From Balneatrix alpica DSM 16621 (GTDB taxonomy: Bacteria > Pseudomonadota > Gammaproteobacteria > Pseudomonadales > Balneatricaceae), in contig NZ_JHUZ01000014.1 of NCBI RefSeq assembly GCF_000619885.1, forward strand, positions 62,001 through 126,000: a stretch of 64,000 bases of DNA, given 5' to 3'. Under the pieces are notes generated by a model that made no database searches, had not been told where the DNA came from, and worked only from the letters and a program-made list of their open reading frames with translations. Positions 51,705 to 60,599 of the stretch are shown here, one piece after another. Position numbers and translations under genes: made by a program. Positions within the stretch are counted from its first letter, which is position 1. Every line of letters begins with the position of its first letter.

Positions 51705-52217
51705 ATGAAGGTAGCGGATCGGGCAGTAAATGGCGTTATTGCATTGGGCTGTGGCGTCATCTTGGCTATCGCTTTTTATATGGAATATCAGATGGGGTTA
51801 GAGCCCTGTCCACTGTGCCTGATGCAGCGGGTCATGTTTGCTGCTGCCGGTTTGTTGTGTTTGCTGGCTTTTCTCCACAACCCTGCTGCGACGGGGCAGC
51901 GCCTCTATGCGGCGCTGGTGCTGTTATTTGCGTTGGGGGGGGCGGCCTTGGCGAGCCGCCAGCTGTGGCTGCAGAGTTTGCCCGCAGAGGAAGTCCCCGC
52001 CTGTGGCCCTGGCATTTACTTTATGCTTGAGCGTTTTCCCTTCACCGAAGTGTTGCAGTCGATGATTATGGGTACTGGCGACTGTGCCGAAGTACAGTGG
52101 ACGCTGTTTAGCATCAGCATTCCCGGTTGGGCTTTGATCGGCTTTATCGGTTTGGCGTTGTTGGCATTAGCACAAATGCTGCGCAAGCGAGATTTAAACC
52201 CTTGGTTGAAAACCTGA
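51705..52217 (+). CDS. dsbB: Disulfide bond formation protein DsbB
   Basis: A 170-residue membrane protein with four helices. The first redox pair is C-P-L-C at 35-38; the second is Cys in P-A-C-G-P-G and in G-D-C-A-E-V on the second periplasmic loop. DsbB reoxidises DsbA and passes electrons to quinones. An in-frame TTG or GTG upstream could add ten residues; the ATG at 51705 is preferred. It is next to algQ, as dsbH is in Pseudomonas. Confidence 0.92.
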   Translation: MKVADRAVNGVIALGCGVILAIAFYMEYQMGLEPCPLCLMQRVMFAAAGLLCLLAFLHNPAATGQRLYAALVLLFALGGAALASRQLWLQSLPAEEVPACGPGIYFMLERFPFTEVLQSMIMGTGDCAEVQWTLFSISIPGWALIGFIGLALLALAQMLRKRDLNPWLKT

Positions 52218-52274
52218 TTGGCAGCTGCAACACATCTTGGTAGAGTGCTTGCAGTAGCTGCAGGAGACCGAGCC

Positions 52275-52751
52275 ATGTTGGAACAATGTCGCACAGCCAA
52301 GGAGCGCTGGGGAGGCGTAAACGAGCTAATCGATACCTGGTTGCATGACCGTCAGGACTTGTTAGTTAGCTACTTTATCCTGTCAAAACGCGACCAGGAT
52401 CAGCCATTAGAAGTTCGTCTGAAGGACTTCTGCGGGCGGTTGGTGGACTACGCATCGAAGGGGCACTTTGAGATTTATGAACTGCTATTAGAAGAGGCTG
52501 AGGCCTTTAATGATGGTGGTCTTGAGGTGGCAGCCACTTTGATGCCCAAGTTGGAAGCTGAAACGCAAAATCTGCTCGATTTTAATGATGATTTCTGTAC
52601 CGACGAGCTGTCCTTGGCACAGGAAGAAGCCTTACCCGAGCGTTTGTCTAGGCTGGGTGAAGTATTAGAAGAGCGCTTCCGTCTGGAAGATCAGTTGCTG
52701 GAAATGCTGCATTACGCCCATAAAGATAAGCTGACTGATCAAGCAGTTTGA
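52275..52751 (+). CDS. algQ: Anti-sigma-70 factor Rsd/AlgQ
   Basis: A 158-residue Rsd/AlgQ-family protein. Family features are the N-terminal M-L-E-Q-C-R-T-A-K-E-R-W-G-G-V (1-15), W-L-x-x-R-Q-D-L-L-V-x-Y (about 22-33) and the F-C-x-x-L-V-D-Y-x-S-x-G-H-F-E-I-Y-E block (about 52-70). Rsd binds region 4 of sigma-70; AlgQ in Pseudomonas also affects alginate and other regulons. A GGAG leader precedes the ATG. Its last 13 bp overlap the convergent HAD phosphatase. Confidence 0.93.
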   Translation: MLEQCRTAKERWGGVNELIDTWLHDRQDLLVSYFILSKRDQDQPLEVRLKDFCGRLVDYASKGHFEIYELLLEEAEAFNDGGLEVAATLMPKLEAETQNLLDFNDDFCTDELSLAQEEALPERLSRLGEVLEERFRLEDQLLEMLHYAHKDKLTDQAV

Positions 52752-53554
52752 TCCTGTTGGCTGACCAGCCAGGTCGCCAGCTCAGCAAATCCATAGCCAC
52801 CAGGCTGGCCAGTCAACCAGCCTGGGCGTGCTGCTAAGGTCGCCAGATGGGACTGGATATTGGCCACCCCCACACTGAGGGGGAATCGGGCAAACATGGG
52901 CTCATCATTCGGTGCATCCCCCACATAAAGTACTTGCTCTGCCATGGCCGCCTGGCTTAAGCCAAAGTGCTGCTGTAATACCCGTTCGCTCATCCGCCAT
53001 TTGTCGTACCCTCCCTGACTAACATTGATATGAATGGAGCTGGCTTTGGCAGTCAATTGCAACTGCTGTAAACGCCTCAAGAGGGCGTTGGCCAACTTGG
53101 GTTGAGGGGGGTGTTGATCCTGGGCATAGTCGATGGCTACATCGGTTAGCCGGTAGTGTTGATCCTGGGCGAGGCGAAGTGGGGGGTAGTCAGCGAGCAC
53201 GGCCTGCACCTGTTGCAGTAATTGCTGCTGTCGTTGGCGCATCAGCGACTCTGCTTGCCAGTAGTCATAGCGCAGTTGCCCTCGCTCATTTTTGTAGAGG
53301 TAGCAGCCCCCGCCTTCACAAATTACCCCTTTCACCGGCCACAGACGTGCGATCATGTCGGCCCAACCAGCACAACCGCCGGTGACGGGAATCACCGCAA
53401 TGCCAACCTGCTGTAATTGTGCTAGCGCTTGGTAAGCAGCCAGGGGTAACTGAGACTCCCAGGTCAGGGTGTCATCCACATCGGTAAGGATAAAGCGTAC
53501 AGAGGCTAGGCGTTGGCGTGGCAGGGTAGTGATCAGGGGCAGTGGGCTGGTCAT
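52739..53554 (-). CDS. HAD-superfamily phosphatase (YedP / mannosyl-phosphoglycerate phosphatase-like)
   Basis: A 271-residue HAD hydrolase with a type II cap. Motif I is T-D-V-D-D-T-L-T with nucleophile and acid aspartates at 25 and 27; motif II is V-T-G-G (about 46-49); the K of G-G-Y-D-K-W and G-D-A-P-N-D-E-P-M-F supply motifs III and IV. It is closest to the YedP/MPGP group. The ATG at 53554 overlaps the DeoR stop by 4 bp (ATGA), so it is the last gene of the ugp operon. Phosphoglycerol or another polyol phosphate is a reasonable but unproven substrate. Confidence 0.82.
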   Translation of the reverse strand: MTSPLPLITTLPRQRLASVRFILTDVDDTLTWESQLPLAAYQALAQLQQVGIAVIPVTGGCAGWADMIARLWPVKGVICEGGGCYLYKNERGQLRYDYWQAESLMRQRQQQLLQQVQAVLADYPPLRLAQDQHYRLTDVAIDYAQDQHPPQPKLANALLRRLQQLQLTAKASSIHINVSQGGYDKWRMSERVLQQHFGLSQAAMAEQVLYVGDAPNDEPMFARFPLSVGVANIQSHLATLAARPGWLTGQPGGYGFAELATWLVSQQDQTA

Positions 53555-54315
53555 GATTCCGGGCACAGTTGGAGTTGAACGCCTTCTTGCCGCAACAGGC
53601 GTTGCTGTTCGGCACTGATAGCATCGGTATAAAAGCGTGTTAGTGCATGAAAGGGGGCGACGTGGGCACTGGCTTTACGCCCCCATTTGTATTGGTCGGC
53701 GACCAATATTGGGCAGCGACTGTACTCAATTAGAGTGCGGCTTACCGCGGCCTCATCAGGGTCGAAGTCGAGCAACCCCCATTCGGGCTCCAGTCCGCCA
53801 CAACCGAGAATGCCGTAGTCGACGCGATACTGACGGATAAAAGCCAGGGTTTCTTCGCCCACCAGGTCACGGTGGCGATGGCGCAAGCGTCCTCCAGATA
53901 CTCGTACCTGAATAGCTGGATTCGTGCACAGAATCGCGGCAACGGTGAGGTTATTGGTAAAAACCTGCAGACCCTGGTGTTGCAATAAAGCTTTGGCAAC
54001 ATATTCCACCGTGGTGCCGATACCGAGAAATAACGAGGCCCCCGCCGGAATCTGTTGTGCCAGGCTGGCGGCAATGGCCGCTTTGGCGTTGCCATTTAGA
54101 TACTGACGATTATCAAAAGGAAGATTCTCGGCCGTCGAGACCAGGGCAATACCGCCATGTTGACGGCGTATCAGGCCAAGCTCAGCCAGTTGATTGACAT
54201 CCTTACGGATGGTTTGGGCAGAGACCTGGTAGCGTGCTACCAAGGCCTCGATACTGAGAGACTCCGTCTGCTGAACCCAATTAAGGATTTGGTGCTGACG
54301 TTCACTCAGAGCCAT
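53551..54315 (-). CDS. DeoR-family repressor (GlpR-like) of the ugp operon
   Basis: A 254-residue DeoR regulator. The N-terminal helix-turn-helix (about 5-60) has S-E-R-Q-H-Q-I-L and the signature V-S-A-Q-T-I-R-K-D-V-N-Q-L. The C-terminal sugar-phosphate sensor has F-L-G-I-G-T-T-V-E, F-T-N-N-L and a D-Q-Y-K-W-G-R segment where DeoR proteins bind phosphate effectors. It begins one base after the ugpQ stop. A start three codons earlier is possible. It probably senses glycerol-3-phosphate and represses ugpB through the dyads upstream of that gene. Confidence 0.85.
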   Translation of the reverse strand: MALSERQHQILNWVQQTESLSIEALVARYQVSAQTIRKDVNQLAELGLIRRQHGGIALVSTAENLPFDNRQYLNGNAKAAIAASLAQQIPAGASLFLGIGTTVEYVAKALLQHQGLQVFTNNLTVAAILCTNPAIQVRVSGGRLRHRHRDLVGEETLAFIRQYRVDYGILGCGGLEPEWGLLDFDPDEAAVSRTLIEYSRCPILVADQYKWGRKASAHVAPFHALTRFYTDAISAEQQRLLRQEGVQLQLCPES

Positions 54316-54316
54316 G

Positions 54317-55057
54317 TCAGGCATCCGTATTGAGGAACAGCTGGGGGCTGTCAGTAATGATTGCATCCATGCCCCATTGCCAGTGTGCTTCCACCAGTGC
54401 CGGTTCATTGGCGGTGTAGCACAGCACTTTATAGCCCGCTGCTTTTACTGCTGCACAGGTGCTGGCATCCAGCTGTTTGTAATCGCAGTGCAGGCTGTAG
54501 GCTTGTAGGGCGCTTAACTGTTCCTGCCAGTGTTGGGGCACGGCTTCGTAGAGCTGACCAAGATAACGATCAGGCGCTAATTCATGGCAGAGCAACAGGG
54601 CCTGATGATTGAAGCTGGAAATAATCAGCTTGTCGTTATCCTGCCAATACAGCTGTAGCTCCTCCAGTACTCGGGGGACAATACGCTCGACATCGGCGCC
54701 TTCGTGCTTGATCTCCAGATTTAAGCCCAAGCCTAATTCCTGAATACACTGTAGGGCTTGCTGCAGCGTTGGAATCGGCTCGCCAGCATAATGATGAGCA
54801 AACCAGCTGCCGGCATCCAGCTGCTGGATATAAGCCAGATTCGCGGCGGCCAGGGGGCCCTGGCCGTTGCTGCAGCGTTCTAACTCATCGTCATGAAAGA
54901 TAACCAGAGCGCCATCGGCCAGCACGCTGACATCAATCTCAACCCAAGGGGTGCCTACCGCGGCGGCAGCCCGAATGGAAGCCAGGGTATTTTCTGGGGC
55001 CAGATTGGCGGCCCCACGATGACCTATGACACGAACATCCTGCATGATGAGTCTCAC
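54317..55057 (-). CDS. ugpQ: Glycerophosphodiester phosphodiesterase UgpQ
   Basis: A 246-residue cytoplasmic GDPD-type enzyme that cleaves glycerophosphodiesters to glycerol-3-phosphate and an alcohol. [13 protein letters not shown] (about 12-24), E-I-D-V (about 39-42) and the second catalytic histidine in [12 protein letters not shown] (about 54-65) are intact; no signal peptide is present. The GTG at 55057 overlaps the ugpC stop by 4 bp; an internal ATG at 55045 is the alternative. Confidence 0.92.
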   Translation of the reverse strand: MRLIMQDVRVIGHRGAANLAPENTLASIRAAAAVGTPWVEIDVSVLADGALVIFHDDELERCSNGQGPLAAANLAYIQQLDAGSWFAHHYAGEPIPTLQQALQCIQELGLGLNLEIKHEGADVERIVPRVLEELQLYWQDNDKLIISSFNHQALLLCHELAPDRYLGQLYEAVPQHWQEQLSALQAYSLHCDYKQLDASTCAAVKAAGYKVLCYTANEPALVEAHWQWGMDAIITDSPQLFLNTDA

Positions 55058-56112
55058 AAACGTTGTTGGGATGTGGCATCAAACAGATGCCAGGACGCCT
55101 GTGCTGCCTGTACTGGCAGCAGGCTGCCCAGAGCCGGTTGGTGGGGGCCGGGCAGGCGTACCACCAAGGTGGTGGTGAGTCCTGGCAGTGTACCGTAAAT
55201 CAGGGTTTCCGCACCTAAAGATTCCACCGCTTGCACCTGCAGGAGCAGGTCGGCTTCGGCCTCACTGCAAGGCTGCAAATGTTCCGGACGAATGCCCCAG
55301 ACCACCTTGCCGTTAAAACTGTGTTGGCAGGGTAAGCGCAGTTGTGCGCTCAAGTGCAACTGGCCCTGATTGATCTCGGCATCCAGCAGATTCATCGAAG
55401 GGGAGCCAATAAAGGCGGCGACAAAGGGGGTGGCGGGACGCTGGTACAGTTCCAGTGGTGTGCCAATCTGCTCGGCATGGCCACGGTTGAGCACCACCAG
55501 GCGATCGGCCAGGGTCATGGCCTCCACCTGATCGTGAGTGACATACAGGGTGGTGGTACCGAGCTGGCGTTGCAATTGGCGAATCTCAACCCGCATCTGT
55601 ACCCGTAATTTGGCGTCCAGGTTGGAGAGTGGCTCATCGAATAAAAACGCCTGGGGATGGCGCACCATCGCCCGTCCCATGGCCACTCGCTGGCGTTGGC
55701 CGCCTGACAGTTGCTTGGGCTTGCGCTCCAGCAGTTCGGTCAGTCCCAGCATGTTAGCGGCCTCAGCCACCTTGGTTTGAATCTGCGCCTTGGGCACGCC
55801 CCGGTTGCGCAGGCCGTAAGCCATATTGTCAAACACACTCATATGCGGGTAGAGCGCATAGTTTTGGAACACCATGGCGATATCCCGCTCGGCGGGTTCG
55901 CGTTCATTCATGCGTACGCCGTTAATACTGAGTTCGCCGCTGCTGATGCTTTCGAGTCCCGCCACCATCCGTAATAGCGTCGATTTGCCACAGCCGGAAG
56001 GGCCAACCAGCACAATGAATTCGCCATCGGCAATTTGCAGGTCAATGGCGGGAATGGCATTGAAACCATTGGGGTAGGTCTTGCCTACTTGCTTAAGTTC
56101 TACTTGGGCCAT
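55054..56112 (-). CDS. ugpC: Glycerol-3-phosphate ABC transporter ATPase UgpC
   Basis: A 352-residue ATPase of the MalK/UgpC type. Walker [10 protein letters not shown] (about 37-45), signature L-S-G-G-Q-R-Q-R, Walker [11 protein letters not shown] and T-H-D-Q-V-E-A precede a C-terminal OB/TOBE regulatory domain (about 235-350). In E. coli this ATPase is inhibited by internal phosphate. The frame is open for 12 codons upstream; the ATG at 56112 follows a TAAGG leader and ugpE by 4 bp. Confidence 0.93.
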   Translation of the reverse strand: MAQVELKQVGKTYPNGFNAIPAIDLQIADGEFIVLVGPSGCGKSTLLRMVAGLESISSGELSINGVRMNEREPAERDIAMVFQNYALYPHMSVFDNMAYGLRNRGVPKAQIQTKVAEAANMLGLTELLERKPKQLSGGQRQRVAMGRAMVRHPQAFLFDEPLSNLDAKLRVQMRVEIRQLQRQLGTTTLYVTHDQVEAMTLADRLVVLNRGHAEQIGTPLELYQRPATPFVAAFIGSPSMNLLDAEINQGQLHLSAQLRLPCQHSFNGKVVWGIRPEHLQPCSEAEADLLLQVQAVESLGAETLIYGTLPGLTTTLVVRLPGPHQPALGSLLPVQAAQASWHLFDATSQQRL

Positions 56113-56116
56113 CGCC

Positions 56117-56965
56117 TTACTTCTCCGTATCCACCAGACCTTTAACAAACAACTTTTGCATTGCCAGTACCACCAGTACCGGCGGCAGCATCGCCATCAC
56201 ACTGGACGCCATCACCCGATTCCACTGCACCTCGTTATCTCCAACGGCCAACTGGCGCTGGATACTCATAACCAGGGTGTAGTAGTGATCATCGGTGGTG
56301 ATCAGCATTGGCCAGAGGTATTGATTCCAACCATAGATAAACAGGATGACGAAGAGCGCAGCGATATTGGTGCGCGACAACGGCAGCAGAATGTCTTTAA
56401 AGAAGCGAATGGGGCCGGCGCCATCAATGCGGGCGGCTTCCACCAACTCTCCGGGAATGGTTAAAAAACACTGGCGGAACAAGAAGGTGGCGGTGGCGCT
56501 GGCAATCAGCGGCAGTGCCAAACCGGTATAGGAATTCAGCAGACCAAGATCGGCCACCACCTTAAAGGTAGGTACGATGCGCACTTCCACCGGCAGCATC
56601 AGGGTCATAAAGATGACCCAGAAGCACAGCATGCGTAGCGGAAAACGGAAGAACACGATGGCATAGGCGGACAGCAAGGAAATGGCGATTTTGCCGAAGG
56701 TAATTGCCAATGCCATGACCAGGCTGTTCATCATCATGTGCCAGACCGGCACCTTAATACCGTTGCCCGCTTCGGCCAGCAGCACCTCGCTCCAGGTTTG
56801 CCAGCCCTGATCACCAAACCACAGTGGCAAGGGGGCCTGTAAAAAAGCATCCGTTGGATGGGTGGAGGCGACCAGCGCCACCCAGATCGGCAGGGCCACC
56901 GCGGCCACACCGGCAATCAGAATCAGGTGGCTAAACAGGTTCAGCCAAGGACGATTTTCGATCAT
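56117..56965 (-). CDS. ugpE: Glycerol-3-phosphate ABC permease UgpE
   Basis: A 282-residue permease with six helices. The EAA loop [14 protein letters not shown], which contacts the ATPase, is intact near 190. It starts one base into the ugpA stop (TGATG) and ends 4 bp before ugpC. It forms the membrane channel with UgpA. Confidence 0.92.
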   Translation of the reverse strand: MIENRPWLNLFSHLILIAGVAAVALPIWVALVASTHPTDAFLQAPLPLWFGDQGWQTWSEVLLAEAGNGIKVPVWHMMMNSLVMALAITFGKIAISLLSAYAIVFFRFPLRMLCFWVIFMTLMLPVEVRIVPTFKVVADLGLLNSYTGLALPLIASATATFLFRQCFLTIPGELVEAARIDGAGPIRFFKDILLPLSRTNIAALFVILFIYGWNQYLWPMLITTDDHYYTLVMSIQRQLAVGDNEVQWNRVMASSVMAMLPPVLVVLAMQKLFVKGLVDTEK

Positions 56966-57840
56966 CAGTACTGCACCTTTCGCTCGATATAACGGAACTG
57001 AATCACGGTAAGAATGCCCACCAAGCCCATCAAAACGACGGACTGCGCAGCAGAGCTACCGAGGTCCAGACCGATAAAGCCATCCTCGAATACCTTGTAA
57101 ACCAACACCCGGGTGCTTTGCCCCGGCCCACCACCGGTGGTGGCGTGGATGATGCCAAAGGTGTCGAAGAAGGCGTAAACCAGGTTCACGACCAGCAGGA
57201 AAAAACTGGTGGGGGACAGCAGCGGAAAGACAATGGTCCAAAAACGCTTGAAGGGACTGGCACCATCAATCGCAGCCGCTTCAATTAAGGAGCGTGGAAT
57301 CGACTGTAAACCGGCGAGGAAGAACACGAAGTTGTAACTGATTTGCTTCCAGCTGGCGGCCAAAATTACTAACCACATGGCCTGGTCACCGTTGAGCTGA
57401 TGGTTCCAGCTGATATTCATCGCCTTGAGCCAGTGACTGATCGGGCCAATGGTGGGGTTAAACAAAAACAGCCATAGCACCCCAGCCAGCACCGGTGCCA
57501 CGGCGTAGGGCCAAATCAGCAGGGTTTGATAGGCTGTCGCCGCCCGCACCACCCGATCGGCCATCACCGCCAGCAGTAGGGCGACCCCCATGGCCAGCAG
57601 GGCCACGGCAAAACTGAACAATAAGGTGACCTGAATCACCCCGGTATAGAGCGGATCCGCGAAGAGGTCGCTGAAGTTGTCCAGGGCGACAAATTCACGG
57701 CTTAAGCCAAACGCATCTTCCTGGTAAAAGGCTTGCTCAATCGCCTGACCGGCTGGCCAGAGAAAGAACACAGCGGTAACCGCCAGCTGCGGTAACAGCA
57801 GCAGCCAGGGTAGGCCTTTATTGGGAAAGGTAATATTCAT
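56965..57840 (-). CDS. ugpA: Glycerol-3-phosphate ABC permease UgpA
   Basis: A 291-residue permease with six helices and the EAA loop [16 protein letters not shown] near 195. The N-terminal [14 protein letters not shown] segment and T-G-G-G-P-G-Q-S-T motif are typical of UgpA. A 95-bp gap with a perfect hairpin separates it from ugpB. Confidence 0.92.
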   Translation of the reverse strand: MNITFPNKGLPWLLLLPQLAVTAVFFLWPAGQAIEQAFYQEDAFGLSREFVALDNFSDLFADPLYTGVIQVTLLFSFAVALLAMGVALLLAVMADRVVRAATAYQTLLIWPYAVAPVLAGVLWLFLFNPTIGPISHWLKAMNISWNHQLNGDQAMWLVILAASWKQISYNFVFFLAGLQSIPRSLIEAAAIDGASPFKRFWTIVFPLLSPTSFFLLVVNLVYAFFDTFGIIHATTGGGPGQSTRVLVYKVFEDGFIGLDLGSSAAQSVVLMGLVGILTVIQFRYIERKVQY

Positions 57841-57857
57841 CTTGTTATCTCAACGGC

Positions 57858-57883
57858 ACCCTGGAGCCCGCAGGCTCCAGGGT
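57858..57883. repeat. 11-bp perfect hairpin between ugpB and ugpA
   Basis: ACCCTGGAGCC (57858-57868) pairs with GGCTCCAGGGT (57873-57883) over a 4-nt loop. No T-run follows on the minus strand. It probably stabilises the ugpB end of the transcript or partly stops transcription. Confidence 0.7.
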
Positions 57884-57935
57884 TTATCCACAACAGCCGC
57901 GCCGATGGCAAAGTGCGCGGCTATCCACAGTGGGA

Positions 57936-59234
57936 TCAGGAGTTGCTCTTCTCGAACTTGCGCAGCAGCTCGTTACCACGGCTAACGGCGGTGTCCAGGG
58001 CTTCCTGTGCAGTCTTTTTACCGCTCCAGACTTCTTCCAGCTCTTCGTTGATGACATCACGGATTTGCACCATGTTGCCCAGACGCAGGCCTTTAGAGTT
58101 TTCGGTCGGTGCCTTGGTGGTCATCTGCATGATGCCCACATCGGTGCCAGGGTTGTTGGCATAGAAGCCCTGGCTTTGAGTCAACTCATAGGCTGCCTGA
58201 GTGATGGGCAGATAGCCGGAGAACTGGTGCCAGTCGGCCTGGACTTCGGCGGAGGACAGATAGCTGAAGAACTTGGCTACCCCTTTATATTCTTCGGCAG
58301 GTTTACCCTGCAGTACCCACAGGGATGCGCCACCGATGATGGTGTTTTGCGGCTCGCTGATGGCTTCGCCCCAGTAGGGTAACTGGGCCACCCCGAAATC
58401 AAACTTCACATTGCTTTTTACCCCGGCATAGGCGGCAGAGGAGTTCATGTACATGGCGCACTCGCCATTGTAGAACTTGGGCGCACTGTCAGAACGGCGA
58501 CCACCGTAGTCGAACACTTTCGTCTTCTGCCATTCGGCTAACTGGGCAATGTGCTTCACATGCAGCGGGCTATTGATCGCCAGCTCAGTGTTGACTCCGG
58601 TAAAGCCATTGGCTTCGCTGGCGAAGGGGATGTTATGACGGGCACTGAAGTTTTCCAGCTGTACCCAGGACTGCCAGCCAGTGGTAAAGCCACAGGTCAC
58701 GCCAGCGGCTTGCAGTTTTTCCGCTACGCCCTGCATCTCTTCCCAGGTTTTGGGGGGTTCAACACCGGCTTTGGCAAAGGCTTCTTTGTTGTAATAAAGC
58801 ACGGGTGTGGAGGAGTTAAAGGGCATGGACAGCATGTTGCCATCGCTGTCGGTGTAGTAGCCGGTGACGGCGCTCAGGTAGCCTGCTTTATCGAAGTTTT
58901 CGCCAGCGTCCTGCATCAGTTGGAACACAGGATAAACCGCACCTTTAGCGGACATCATGGTAGCGGTGCCTACTTCAAACACCTGCACAATGTGCGGCTG
59001 TTGCTTGGCACGGAAGGCAGCAATGGCGGCGGTCATGGTTTCGGTGTAGTTACCCTTAAATACCGGCTTAACGACATAATCGCTTTGGCTGGCATTAAAG
59101 TTCTCGGCGATCTGGGTCAGTTTTTCCCCCAGTTCTCCTCCCATCGCATGCCACCACTCAATTTCAGTGGCAGCAAAGCTGGTGCTGGCTAGGGAGGTTC
59201 CAAGAAGCAGAGCGGACAGGTGACGCAGTTTCAT
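57936..59234 (-). CDS. ugpB: Glycerol-3-phosphate binding protein UgpB
   Basis: A 432-residue periplasmic binding protein. The signal peptide ends A-F-A near 21, and the mature protein tracks E. coli UgpB: E-W-W-H-A-M-G-G-E-L-G (24-34), V-Y-E-V-like Q-V-F-E-V-G-T-A-T-M-M, P-F-N-S-S-T-P-V-L-Y-Y-N, G-W-Q-S-W-V-Q-L-E-N-F-S, N-x-I-I-G-G-A-S-L-W-V and K-G-L-R-L-G-N-M. It binds sn-glycerol-3-phosphate and glycerophosphocholine. A GAGGAG ribosome-binding site lies 8 nt before the ATG. It opens the ugp operon. Confidence 0.94.
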   Translation of the reverse strand: MKLRHLSALLLGTSLASTSFAATEIEWWHAMGGELGEKLTQIAENFNASQSDYVVKPVFKGNYTETMTAAIAAFRAKQQPHIVQVFEVGTATMMSAKGAVYPVFQLMQDAGENFDKAGYLSAVTGYYTDSDGNMLSMPFNSSTPVLYYNKEAFAKAGVEPPKTWEEMQGVAEKLQAAGVTCGFTTGWQSWVQLENFSARHNIPFASEANGFTGVNTELAINSPLHVKHIAQLAEWQKTKVFDYGGRRSDSAPKFYNGECAMYMNSSAAYAGVKSNVKFDFGVAQLPYWGEAISEPQNTIIGGASLWVLQGKPAEEYKGVAKFFSYLSSAEVQADWHQFSGYLPITQAAYELTQSQGFYANNPGTDVGIMQMTTKAPTENSKGLRLGNMVQIRDVINEELEEVWSGKKTAQEALDTAVSRGNELLRKFEKSNS

Positions 59235-59339
59235 GTTCAGAGCTCCTCGTTGAGCATTGTTATTGGAGTTGCCTGGCTCGGCAGTTCACAATCGAGGTTG
59301 CAGACTACTGGGCAAATGTTGCAAATGCGTGATTTTTAT

Positions 59340-59384
59340 CTTTCATTCGAAATTAAATGAACCTATTTGAGGTTCAAATGAAAG
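59340..59384. promoter_or_regulatory. Overlapping dyads upstream of ugpB, candidate DeoR operator
   Basis: CTTTCATT (59340-59347) pairs with AATGAAAG (59377-59384); TTCATT (59342) with AATGAA (59356); and TGAACC (59358-59363) with GGTTCA (59371-59376). AAATGAA occurs at 59355 and 59377, 22 bp apart. The pattern resembles multi-site operators of DeoR/GlpR repressors. Confidence 0.55.
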
Positions 59385-59487
59385 TAGAAGGCTTTCGCTC
59401 ATCCTGCAAACTTTGGCAAAGAGGATTTTTTGCAGCGCTATAAACGGGATTTGTGTCAGGCCCGCCTGAGCAGGATGGATAAAGGGT

Positions 59488-59516
59488 TTGGGAGCATGCC
59501 AGGGCTGCGCTATGCT
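59488..59516 (+). promoter_or_regulatory. Promoter candidate for the WD40 lipoprotein gene
   Basis: -35 TTGGGA (59488-59493) and -10 TATGCT (59511-59516) with a 17-bp spacer lie 35 bp before the start codon. Confidence 0.4.
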
Positions 59517-59550
59517 GAGCAGAGCAAGGCATTGGCCGAGAGAGGATGCA

Positions 59551-60537
59551 ATGAAGGTAAAACTGGGTAGCTGGCTGGTGGCAGTGGCGCTGCTGTTCGG
59601 GCTTATGGGTTGCTCGGATCGTAAACCGGAGCAAGCCAATGAGGTGGCGGTGCAAGGGTTGTATAGCGGTGCGTTGGCGGCTAATGGCAAGTTTGCTGTG
59701 ATTGGTTCGATTCACCATGGTGGCAGTCTCTGGCAGGTGGAGACGAACGAGCGTCTGTTCGATTGGAACCTGAAAGCGGATCGCTACGCTAACCTGGTGG
59801 CGGTGGATATTGATGATGAAGGGCGTTACGCGGTGACTGCCGAGCCTTGGGATTTGGCGCTATGGGATGTTGCCAGCGGTAAGCCAATTGATTATCGCCG
59901 TGCGCCAGCGGAGATTTTAGATGTTGCGCTGTCGGAGACTGGGCAGCTGTTGGCGGTGGGGCTCGATGATCGCACCGCCATGTTATTTGACACGGAGCAG
60001 GGGGCGCCGTTGCAGACCTTTACCCATGGTGGACGGGTGCGGGCAGTGGCGCTGAACCAGGCCAAGGGTTTGCTGTTGACCGGGGATGATACCTATCTCT
60101 CCACCCTGTGGGACATCAAAACCGGCAAGAAACTGCATGAGGTGGAGATCGGCAATCAGGCTACTGTAACGGCTCTGTCGGCAGACGGTAAGCTGGCCTT
60201 TAGTGCCTCTCAGCTGAATAAGGCGGTGATCTGGGATACGGTGACGGGGCAGGTGAAGCATACCCTGGCGTCAATGAGTTCAGGTTTTGAGCGCAAGGCG
60301 ACCTTTACCGCGGCGCGTTTTATCGATCAAGGTCAGCGTCTGCTAACCGGCACTAGCAGTGGCCGGGTGTGGCTTTGGGATACCCGCACTGGGGTGTTGG
60401 AGGCCAGTTGGATGCTGCACCATCGGGAGACGAAAAAGCCGGTCAGCGTGTCGGTAATGAGTGTGAGTAGTCTGGGAGCAAATCGGCATCTGGCACTGGG
60501 CTCAAATGGCTTTGTCAACCAGTTAAGCGGGCCCTAG
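59551..60537 (+). CDS. WD40-repeat lipoprotein
   Basis: A 328-residue protein with a lipoprotein signal: hydrophobic segment then L-M-G-C, Cys21 being the likely lipidated residue. The rest is a beta-propeller of about six or seven WD40-like repeats, seen as recurring blade ends such as A-L-W-D-V-A-S-G, A-M-L-F-D-T-E-Q-G, S-T-L-W-D-I-K-T-G-K and V-W-L-W-D-T-R-T-G. Serine after Cys21 favours the outer membrane. I do not recognise a named function. Two earlier start codons exist; the ATG at 59551 has an AGAGGA leader. It is divergent from ugpB and convergent with the FKBP gene. Confidence 0.82.
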   Translation: MKVKLGSWLVAVALLFGLMGCSDRKPEQANEVAVQGLYSGALAANGKFAVIGSIHHGGSLWQVETNERLFDWNLKADRYANLVAVDIDDEGRYAVTAEPWDLALWDVASGKPIDYRRAPAEILDVALSETGQLLAVGLDDRTAMLFDTEQGAPLQTFTHGGRVRAVALNQAKGLLLTGDDTYLSTLWDIKTGKKLHEVEIGNQATVTALSADGKLAFSASQLNKAVIWDTVTGQVKHTLASMSSGFERKATFTAARFIDQGQRLLTGTSSGRVWLWDTRTGVLEASWMLHHRETKKPVSVSVMSVSSLGANRHLALGSNGFVNQLSGP

Positions 60538-60556
60538 GCCTTGTAGATGAATAGCA

Positions 60557-60586
60557 AAACGCCCGGTGTAACCGGGCGTTTGTCGC
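60557..60586. terminator. Bidirectional terminator between WD40 and FKBP genes
   Basis: AAACGCCCGG and CCGGGCGTTT form a perfect 10-bp stem with a short loop (60557-60581). The minus strand continues into TTTTGC. Confidence 0.8.
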
Positions 60587-60599
60587 TGAGCAGGGTGCC

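Larger units (their letters stand above)
59235..59550. other. Intergenic region between ugpB and the WD40 lipoprotein
   Basis: This 316-bp divergent gap has no ORF I can support. It contains a tandem GCAAATG repeat (59312-59318 and 59321-59327), the overlapping dyads at 59340-59384 and a promoter for the WD40 gene, all entered or discussed separately. I find no near-consensus sigma-70 promoter for ugpB. Confidence 0.6.
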
